From Clostridia bacterium (GTDB lineage: Bacteria; Bacillota_A; Clostridia; Oscillospirales; CAG-272), in the NCBI GenBank assembly GCA_017626655.1, contig JAGAIH010000124.1, positions 1-8,657 on the forward strand: 8,657 bases of DNA. Reading direction: 5' to 3'. The translations under genes and the position numbers were made by a program. Positions within the stretch are counted from its first letter, which is position 1, and every line of letters starts with the position of its first letter. Positions 1 through 5,884 of the stretch are shown here, piece by piece. The notes under the pieces are model-generated. The model was not told where the DNA came from and made no database searches. It was given only the letters and a program-made list of their open reading frames with translations.

Positions 1-1
1 G

Positions 2-2731
2 ACCGCCATCCACGCGGGCGAAGCCATGTCCGAGGAGACCCTGGACGCCGCCCTGGACCGCCTCCTGGCCTTCGCCAACGCCTGCGCGGCGGGGGCTTCC
101 GCCACCGTGTCGGAGGAGACCGCCGAAGAGCCTGCCTTTATGGACGGATCCACCACTGACGAAGAAAAGACGGTCGATATCGGTGGGCCTTCCACCACTA
201 ACGACCAAGATGGGCCCGATACAGATACGGAATCCCCCACCGAGCCTACGGAGACCGCTCCCATAGAGCCTCCCTTCGACACCGCCACCGACCAAAGACC
301 CACCGCCCCGCCCGACTCCCTCCGACAGAGAGCCCTGGACGGCGCCACGGTGCTTTTGGAGAACCGCGACAAGCTCCTCCCCTTGACCAAGCCCACCCGT
401 GTCTGCATCCTGGGCGATATCGCCCGCGAGGGAGAGGACGTCCTCCCCCTGGCCAATGCCCTGACCGCCCACGGCCACACCTACCTGGGCTTCGCCCGCG
501 GCTACGATCCTGCCCTGGACCGAGACGACCGCCTCACTGCCGAGGCATTGGCCATGGCGGCCCAGGCCGACGTGGTCCTCCTCTTCGCGGGGACCCAAAC
601 AGGCCGCTCCCGCCTCCCCGCCGCCCAGCTGGCTCTGCTAGATGAGGTGGGACACCTGGGCAAGAAGACGGTGGTGGTCCTCTCCTCCGAGATCGCCCCC
701 GGCGTGGGCTTCCTCCGTACCATGGTCACCCCCGTGGCGGGCCTGCTCCTCACCCCCCTGTCGGTGAAGGGCGCCGCTCTCCACGCCGTGGAGACCCTGT
801 TGGGTGACCGCGCCCCCCTGGGACGCCTGACCGAGACCCTCACCGATCCCGCCGACCCCGCCGCCGACCGCCGCGGCTACAAGGTAGGCCCCTTCGTGGG
901 CTACCGCTACTACGATACCGTCGGCCTGGGCGCGGTCTACCCCTTCGGTCACGGTCTGAGCTACACCAAGTTCCGCTACTCCGCCCTGAAGGTCGACCCC
1001 CAGGGGGCTGTTACCTTCACGGTCCAAAATGTGGGCAAGCGGGCAGGGGTCGCCATCCCCCAGGTCTACCTGGGGATCAAGGGCTCCACCGTCCTGCGCC
1101 CCCAAAAGGAGCTGATGGGCTTCGCCTATATCCCCCTGCAACCCATGGAGGAGCGAACGGTCACCCTCTCCTTCGGCGATCCCCTCTACCTGTCCGCGGG
1201 CATCCGCGAGCAGGGAAGCTACCGCCTGTTCGTGGGAGAGTCGGTGGCCGATATCCGCCTGACCGCCGACTGCAAGGCGGGGGAGGGCGCCCTGCCCCCC
1301 GACGGTGCCAAGCCCCACGAATACCTCCCCACCGTCACCAACATCCTCACTGAACGCTACGTATTGGAGGCTGAGTATACGCCTATGAAACCCTCACTTC
1401 GGAACCTGCTCTTCGGCATCGCCGCCATGATCCTGGCGGTGAGCGTCAAGATCTACGATATCGTCTCCGTCTCGAACTCGGTGTTCCTCAGCATCGTGGC
1501 GGGACTTTTGGCCGTGGGCGCGGTGTTCTTCTTTGTCCTGGAGCTGACCGACCGCAAAAAGCAGTTCGCCCGTGAGCGGGCCGCCCTGGAGGAGGCCAAC
1601 GCCGCCCTTTTCGCCGAGGCCGACGATATCCCCGTCCCCTCGGCCGACGCCCTCTTTGAGCTGACCGCCGAAGCCGGTGACGAAGCAGACGGCGAGCAGA
1701 CCAAGGCCCCCGCCGACGAGTTCGACCATTTCCTGGACGCCGATAAGACGCTGACCTTCCCCGTGGCCGCCGCCGCCATCTCAGCCCTGGCCGCCGAAAA
1801 GGGCCTGGGGATCTCCCCCTCCACCGCACAGAGCCTCCTGGCCGCCATGTCTGCCTCCCGCTTGATGGTGTTGAAGGATGTGAGCGAGGAGCGTTTCACC
1901 GCCCTGACCGCCCTGCTCTGCGAGTATTTCGGTACCCCCCACGCCGTGGATGCGGTGGACGACAGCTACACCGACGAGGCCGCCCTGCTCTACGGTCAAA
2001 GCGAGGCCGGGGAGACGGTCCCCCGCGGTGCTTTGGAGGTCATCGAGGCTGCCCGCCGCGATCCCCGCTCCATCCACTTTGTCAATCTGTCCGCCGTGAC
2101 CTTTGCAGGCATTTCGGACTACTTCGTCCCCTACGCCCGCTATGCCCGCGCCCCTCACACCGCCTGCTCGGTCACCGCCCGCGACACCGAGGGGAGCGAG
2201 GTTGCCTACCTCCTGCCCGAGAACCTGTGGTTCGTGCTGAACCTCCGCGAGGGCGAGGGGCTCCACCTCCTGCCCGATTACATGGCCGAGGTGGCCGCGG
2301 TCCTGACCCCCGTCCTGGAGACGGCAGAGCCTACCTCCACCCACGCCGAATTCGCTCCCTTCCGCTACGGCCAGATGCTCTACCTCAGCGACCGCATGAA
2401 GGCCTCCTTCGCCCTGGAGGAGGACACCTGGAAGCGCATCGACCGCCTGGAGGCCTACGCCGCCCGCTTCGGTGGCTTCACCCTCACCAACAAGCTCTGG
2501 CTGGGCCTGGAGGCCTACCTGGCCGTCCTGCTCACGGGGGAGACCGATCCCGCCGCCGCCCTGGACGAGGCCTTAGCCGCCAAGCTCCTGCCCGCCCTCA
2601 TCCCCGCCCTGTCGGGAAAGATCCCCGCCGAGGAGCGGAGCTTCACCGAGACCCTGGACGCCATCCTGGGGGATGGCAACACCCCGATCTGCCGCAAGAC
2701 CGTCAAGGAGTCGGGGGCAGACCTCACCTGA
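2..2731 (+). CDS. GH3-like / FnIII-like / membrane hairpin / degenerate AAA+ fusion protein (5' partial)
   Basis: The frame is open to the left edge, so the true start lies upstream; residues here count from the Met codon at 26. The codons before and after it look like the end of a GH3 N-terminal domain (AG-x4-EETLD-x3-DRLL). An acidic Thr/Pro/Glu linker follows (about 24-97), then a GH3 C-terminal domain (about 98-315) with GATVLLEN-x4-LPL (106-120) and the hallmark YPFGHGLSYT (305-314), then an FnIII-like domain (about 316-425). Two hydrophobic helices (461-482, 486-507) flanked by Lys/Arg form a hairpin, which would put both large parts in the cytoplasm unless a further helix lies upstream. 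Residues about 575-861 align with the downstream AAA+ proteins, but the nucleotide-binding motifs are gone: DVSEERFT (618-625) for Walker A and LSA (688-690) for Walker B LDE. The GH3 nucleophile region is outside the window, and the usual acid/base loop before LPAAQ looks shortened, so sugar hydrolysis is doubtful. A scaffold or sugar-sensing role is inference. Domain calls at the N-terminal side are firm; the AAA-like call rests on manual alignment. Confidence 0.85.
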   Translation, partial: TAIHAGEAMSEETLDAALDRLLAFANACAAGASATVSEETAEEPAFMDGSTTDEEKTVDIGGPSTTNDQDGPDTDTESPTEPTETAPIEPPFDTATDQRPTAPPDSLRQRALDGATVLLENRDKLLPLTKPTRVCILGDIAREGEDVLPLANALTAHGHTYLGFARGYDPALDRDDRLTAEALAMAAQADVVLLFAGTQTGRSRLPAAQLALLDEVGHLGKKTVVVLSSEIAPGVGFLRTMVTPVAGLLLTPLSVKGAALHAVETLLGDRAPLGRLTETLTDPADPAADRRGYKVGPFVGYRYYDTVGLGAVYPFGHGLSYTKFRYSALKVDPQGAVTFTVQNVGKRAGVAIPQVYLGIKGSTVLRPQKELMGFAYIPLQPMEERTVTLSFGDPLYLSAGIREQGSYRLFVGESVADIRLTADCKAGEGALPPDGAKPHEYLPTVTNILTERYVLEAEYTPMKPSLRNLLFGIAAMILAVSVKIYDIVSVSNSVFLSIVAGLLAVGAVFFFVLELTDRKKQFARERAALEEANAALFAEADDIPVPSADALFELTAEAGDEADGEQTKAPADEFDHFLDADKTLTFPVAAAAISALAAEKGLGISPSTAQSLLAAMSASRLMVLKDVSEERFTALTALLCEYFGTPHAVDAVDDSYTDEAALLYGQSEAGETVPRGALEVIEAARRDPRSIHFVNLSAVTFAGISDYFVPYARYARAPHTACSVTARDTEGSEVAYLLPENLWFVLNLREGEGLHLLPDYMAEVAAVLTPVLETAEPTSTHAEFAPFRYGQMLYLSDRMKASFALEEDTWKRIDRLEAYAARFGGFTLTNKLWLGLEAYLAVLLTGETDPAAALDEALAAKLLPALIPALSGKIPAEERSFTETLDAILGDGNTPICRKTVKESGADLT
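1748..2608 (+). other. Degenerate (pseudo) AAA+ domain inside the first gene
   Basis: This is a domain within the first CDS. By eye it lines up with the AAA+ domain encoded at 2991-4076. The segment before Walker A ends M-x2-S-[KR] plus hydrophobics in both. The segment after Walker B keeps YF. The strand before sensor 1 is LP-x-N-[ML]-WF in both, and the last helices share N-[RK], Y-x2-V and AL-D-x3-A-x-K. Spacing agrees: 64 residues from the Walker A Thr to the Walker B Asp position, 89 from the sensor 1 strand Asn to the sensor 2 Asn, and 41 against 42 from the upstream T-L pair to Walker A. The key residues are lost: the Walker A Lys is Phe624, the Walker B Asp-Glu is Ser689-Ala690, and the GTANNDDST stretch is replaced by LNLREGEGL (738-746). 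It is probably a non-hydrolysing subunit or adaptor. Confidence 0.65.
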
Positions 2732-2736
2732 CACCC

Positions 2737-2744
2737 AAGGGAGG
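2737..2744 (+). promoter_or_regulatory. Ribosome binding site of AAA+ copy A
   Basis: AAGGGAGG stands six bases before the ATG at 2751. The same frame is open back to an ATG at 2673, inside the end of the preceding gene, but that longer start has no such site. This fixes the start at 2751. Confidence 0.85.
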
Positions 2745-2750
2745 CATTCC

Positions 2751-4076
2751 ATGCAACATCTGATCCATCCGACCGCCGCGCTCCTCTTCGGGGAAGGGGG
2801 CCTGCCCGCCCTCCTGACCTCGGGGACCGCCATCGTGGTCTACATCTTCCTCATACTCACCGTCATCGCCGTCCTGGTGCTGGTGGTGCTTTGGGGCGGC
2901 CGTGAGAAGAACCCGCCCAAGGGGGAGACAAAGTCCCCCGCCCTCGACGGCACCGCTCTCCCCTTTACCGAGGGAAAGGACTCCGCGGACACTGCCGTCG
3001 GCCGCTTCTGTATGCTGACCCGCATCGAGGAGAACCGCCACCGCTACGGCCATCCCCGCTACGATACCACCGTCACCCTGGATCGCTTCTGCGAGGACTT
3101 CCGCAACTACGCCGCCTACCAGTTGAAGCTCTACTATGACATCGACGATATCCGCCGCTTCATCGCGGGCATGGCGGTATCCAAGATCCTGATCCTCCAG
3201 GGTATGTCGGGTACGGGTAAGACCTCCCTGGCCCACGCCTTCGGCGAGTTCGTGGACAACCGCTCCACCGTCATCCCCGTCCAGCCCATGTGGAAGGAGC
3301 GCACCGACCTCATCGGCTACTACAACGAATTCACCAAGCGATTCAACGAGACCTTGCTTCTCGAAAAGATGTACGAGGCTAACTACTCCGGCGATATGTA
3401 CGTCACGGTGCTGGACGAGATGAACATCGCCCGCGTGGAATACTATTTTGCCGAGTTCCTCTCCCTCCTGGAGCTGCCCAACCCCGAGGAACGCTACCTC
3501 ACCGTGGTTTCCGACACCTGGCCCGGCGACCCCGCGGGACTCAAGGACGGCCGCATCAAGCTCCCCGTGAATATGTGGTTCATCGGCACCGCCAATAACG
3601 ACGACTCCACCTTCGCCATCTCGGATAAGGTCTACGACCGCGCCATGGTCCTGGACCTGGACCGTAAGAGCGAGCGCTTCGTGGCTCCCAAGACCAAGCC
3701 CCTCCACATCTCCGCCGACCATTTCGCCAAGCTTGCCGACGCCGCCACCAAGGAGTACGCCGTCAGCGCCCGCAACCGCGCCCGCTTGCAGATGCTGGAT
3801 CAGTACCTCATCGAGCATTTTCACATCACCTTCGGTAACCGCATCATGAAGCAGATCAACACCTACATCCCCGTCTTCATCGCCTGCGGCGGCGACGAGC
3901 TGGTGGCCCTGGACGATATCCTGGCCAAAAAGGTTATCCGCAAGCTGGAGACCCAGAACCCCATCTACCTCCGCGGCGCCGCCGAGGGCCTCCTGGGCTA
4001 CCTCGACGAGCTGTTTGGTCCCGACCGCATGACCGCCTGTAAGGAGGCCATCCAAAGACTCCGCCGTAACGCGTAA
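2751..4076 (+). CDS. Membrane-anchored McrB-like AAA+ NTPase, copy A
   Basis: The product is 441 residues long. A single hydrophobic helix (about 25-50) follows an N-terminal tail without Lys or Arg and precedes GGREK, so the tail should be outside and the AAA+ domain in the cytoplasm. A linker (51-80) leads to a conserved block (81-150) and an AAA_5/McrB-type core: Walker A GMSGTGKT (151-158), Walker B VLDEMN (Asp222, Glu223), the region following it with YYFAEFLSLLE, sensor 1 strand and GTANNDDST (279-287), a candidate arginine finger in YDRA (Arg297), and a sensor-2-like GNR (Arg364). The motifs look intact, so NTP hydrolysis is expected. McrB proteins are GTPases with MNxxDxS at the sensor 1 position; here it reads ANNDDST, so nucleotide preference is uncertain. 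The gene starts 19 bases after the GH3-like gene. Residues 81-441 are nearly identical to copy B. The substrate is unknown; ring formation with copy B and the gene 1 domain is inference. Confidence 0.88.
   Translation: MQHLIHPTAALLFGEGGLPALLTSGTAIVVYIFLILTVIAVLVLVVLWGGREKNPPKGETKSPALDGTALPFTEGKDSADTAVGRFCMLTRIEENRHRYGHPRYDTTVTLDRFCEDFRNYAAYQLKLYYDIDDIRRFIAGMAVSKILILQGMSGTGKTSLAHAFGEFVDNRSTVIPVQPMWKERTDLIGYYNEFTKRFNETLLLEKMYEANYSGDMYVTVLDEMNIARVEYYFAEFLSLLELPNPEERYLTVVSDTWPGDPAGLKDGRIKLPVNMWFIGTANNDDSTFAISDKVYDRAMVLDLDRKSERFVAPKTKPLHISADHFAKLADAATKEYAVSARNRARLQMLDQYLIEHFHITFGNRIMKQINTYIPVFIACGGDELVALDDILAKKVIRKLETQNPIYLRGAAEGLLGYLDELFGPDRMTACKEAIQRLRRNA
2991..4076 (+). repeat. Long direct repeat, unit A (AAA+ coding)
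   Basis: This 1086-base unit runs from the Thr-Ala-Val-Gly-Arg-Phe codons to the stop codon of AAA+ copy A and is repeated in the same direction at 6152-7237. By hand I count about 60 base differences (near 94% identity) and six amino acid differences in 361. Similarity stops one base past the stop codon and at the membrane-anchor junction. Confidence 0.9.
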
Positions 4077-4117
4077 CCGAACTCTCACAAGACCCTATTT
4101 GAAAGTTTTGGGAGATC

Positions 4118-4171
4118 CCCAAGGACCTTTTTTCAAAAAGGTCCTTGGGCGGGGTCAGGGGCAGAGCCCCT
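4118..4171. repeat. REP-like double hairpin
   Basis: The first palindrome has arms CCCAAGGACCTTTTT (4118-4132) and AAAAAGGTCCTTGGG (4135-4149), a perfect 15-base complement around two bases. The second is AGGGGC-AGA-GCCCCT (4157-4171). The paired A/T and G/C hairpins resemble dispersed intergenic repeats of high-GC Clostridia; that likeness is from memory, and only one copy lies in this window. It is not a standard intrinsic terminator because the T run is inside the stem and GCGGGG follows it. It could still slow transcription or protect the upstream mRNA end. Confidence 0.7.
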
Positions 4172-4191
4172 CGTTTCCCCATCCCCCCAAG

Positions 4192-4198
4192 AAAGGAG
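4192..4198 (+). promoter_or_regulatory. Ribosome binding site of the DUF2357-like gene
   Basis: AAAGGAG stands six bases before the ATG at 4205. It decides that start over an in-frame ATG at 4145, which falls within the first hairpin and would add 20 residues encoded by repeat DNA. Confidence 0.85.
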
Positions 4199-4204
4199 CC
4201 CGCC

Positions 4205-5866
4205 ATGAACCCATCCGACGCCTACTATCGGGCGCTTCTGGCCTACAAAAAGCTCACCGCCGAGCAGAGAGACTGCCGACGGGACAGCCATACCTTTGCC
4301 GAGGCCGAGGGCACCCGCCGCATCACGGTGTCCCGAGTGGACTGCACCGTGGACGAGGCCTGGATCAATGCCATCGAGGCGGGGCTCATCCACATCGAGA
4401 AGGCCATCAAGGAGGAGCGGCAGTTCATCTACTCCAACGGGGAGGTCATCCTCATCGAGAAGGTCAAGCAGGTATCCAAGGACTCGGTGGAGCATCTGGC
4501 CCGCCACGCCGAGCTGATTACCCGCGCCCCCGAGGGGGAGGATCTCATCCCCGATAAGCTCTATACGGTGGAGCGCCTCAGCGACTACGCCGTCTATGAG
4601 AACCGCTTCCTCTACATGCTCCTCTGCTACCTGCGGGACTTCGTCACCCTCCGCTACCAGAAGATTCTGGAGCTGACCAACCGCTATGAGGGACACTTGA
4701 TCCTGGATCGGGAGATTACCTCCTTCGGCCGTACCGTTACGGTGAAGCTGGACCTCACCGACCATAGGCAGGACGACCCCTACCTCCGTGAGCATAACCC
4801 CGCCAAGAGCCTCATCGACCGCATGGACCTCATCCTCAAGACCGTGCTGGCCTTCCTGGCCACTCCCCTCATGGAGAGCGCGGGCAAGGCCGCCATGCTC
4901 AAGCCCCCCATCACCAAGACCAACGTCCTGAAGATGGACAACAACTTCAAGGGCGCGGTGGCTCTTTACGATTACATCATCGCCTACGAGGGAGACGGCT
5001 ACACCGTCACCGAGAACACCCGGGAGATCGACCCCTTCGGGGACGCCCTCAAGGAGGATATGGCCGAGGCCGAGCTGCTTTTGGGCGAGCTGACCTACCG
5101 CTACGGCCTGGACCTCACCCCCGCCCTCAAGGCAGACCTGGAGCGGGACCGGAACGCCGCCCGTACCGCCGAGCTGAAATCCCGCGCCGACGCCCTGGAG
5201 CAGCTCCGCCGTCGCCTGGAGCGGGATGGGGAAGTACCCGAGACCTACATCCTGGAGCTGGAGAAGCTCACCCGCGCCCTCAGGATCGAGCTGGACCGCT
5301 TCGACCCCCTCAACGCCGAGCTGGACCGCCGCAAGCAGACCGAGCTGGCCCTCACCGACAAGATGGCCGCCCTCGCCGCCCGCATCGAGGGCTTCGACGA
5401 GGAGAGACGGCAGGCCGATGCCGCCTTCGCCCTGGCCGAGCAGGAAAACGAGCAACGCCACCGCCGCGAGCAGACCCATCTCATGGATGCCCAGACCGCC
5501 GAGAAGGCCGCCTGGGCCGAGAAAGCCGAGGCTGAGCGGGCCGACCACCGAGACGAGGTGGCCGCTCTCAGGGCCGAGATCGCCCGCAAGCAGGCCGAGA
5601 TCGACCGCATCTCCGCCGATTACAAGGCCCTGACCGCCGAGAAACGCCTTCTCCACGCCCAGGTCCTGGGCCAGCGAGCCGCCCAAAAGGGAGTCACCCC
5701 CGCCGAGATGGAGGCCATGACCGACAAGGACAGCTTCGACGAGCTGGAGCGGGAGCTGGAGGCCTTTACCAAGCTCTACGAAAGGGTCTGGAAGCAGACC
5801 AAGCGCAAGATCCGCAAGGATCTTCTGAACCCCAAATACATCAAAGGGCAGAGCGGCAAGCAGTAA
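4205..5866 (+). CDS. DUF2357-like (McrC-family-like) protein with long coiled coil
   Basis: The product is 553 residues long with no signal peptide or membrane helix, so it is probably cytoplasmic. Residues about 40-290 resemble DUF2357 proteins, partners of McrB-like NTPases. The supporting features are a Tyr-Glu-Asn-Arg-Phe motif (131-135) followed by a helix, the usual place for the family's ENRF signature, and TNVLKMDNNFKGAVALYDYI-type sequence around Asn240-Lys249, near the end of the domain. Residues about 308-483 are a long, highly charged Ala/Glu/Arg/Lys coiled coil broken near 340-350. The tail (about 524-553) is basic and ends in KYIKGQSGKQ. I see no PD-(D/E)xK nuclease motif, which commonly follows DUF2357. 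Placement between two McrB-like genes supports a partner or regulator of the AAA+ ring, like McrC for McrB. The coiled coil could mediate assembly or reach a distant target, and the basic tail could bind lipid or nucleic acid (inference). The family call comes from motif memory and is moderately sure; the reading frame is certain. Confidence 0.85.
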   Translation: MNPSDAYYRALLAYKKLTAEQRDCRRDSHTFAEAEGTRRITVSRVDCTVDEAWINAIEAGLIHIEKAIKEERQFIYSNGEVILIEKVKQVSKDSVEHLARHAELITRAPEGEDLIPDKLYTVERLSDYAVYENRFLYMLLCYLRDFVTLRYQKILELTNRYEGHLILDREITSFGRTVTVKLDLTDHRQDDPYLREHNPAKSLIDRMDLILKTVLAFLATPLMESAGKAAMLKPPITKTNVLKMDNNFKGAVALYDYIIAYEGDGYTVTENTREIDPFGDALKEDMAEAELLLGELTYRYGLDLTPALKADLERDRNAARTAELKSRADALEQLRRRLERDGEVPETYILELEKLTRALRIELDRFDPLNAELDRRKQTELALTDKMAALAARIEGFDEERRQADAAFALAEQENEQRHRREQTHLMDAQTAEKAAWAEKAEAERADHRDEVAALRAEIARKQAEIDRISADYKALTAEKRLLHAQVLGQRAAQKGVTPAEMEAMTDKDSFDELERELEAFTKLYERVWKQTKRKIRKDLLNPKYIKGQSGKQ

Positions 5867-5884
5867 GCCGCCCTGAATGGTGCT

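Larger units (their letters stand above)
4077..4204. other. Intergenic gap between AAA+ copy A and the DUF2357-like gene
   Basis: This is the largest gap in the window. It holds two hairpins (4118-4149 and 4157-4171) and, at its 3' end, the ribosome binding site of the next gene. I see no convincing promoter pair: a TTGAAA at 4099-4104 has no matching -10 box at the right distance. Confidence 0.7.

Noticed and set aside
638..1318. Open minus-strand frame opposite the GH3-like region
   Set aside because: Biased Gly/Val/Gln/His composition typical of antisense to GC-rich coding DNA; the opposite strand carries clear GH3 motifs.
2673..2750. Longer start for AAA+ copy A at the ATG at 2673
   Set aside because: It would overlap the previous gene by 59 bases without a ribosome binding site, while AAGGGAGG sits correctly before 2751.
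2724..4088. Long open frame on the minus strand opposite AAA+ copy A
   Set aside because: It repeats the same antisense protein seen opposite copy B simply because the DNA is repeated; the + strand frame has intact AAA+ motifs and a good ribosome binding site.
4099..4130. Promoter starting with TTGAAA
   Set aside because: No TATAAT-like element lies 16-18 bases downstream; that position is AAGGACC inside the hairpin.
4118..4149. Rho-independent terminator
   Set aside because: The T run forms part of the stem and GC-rich DNA follows the hairpin on the + strand, so the layout is not that of an intrinsic terminator.
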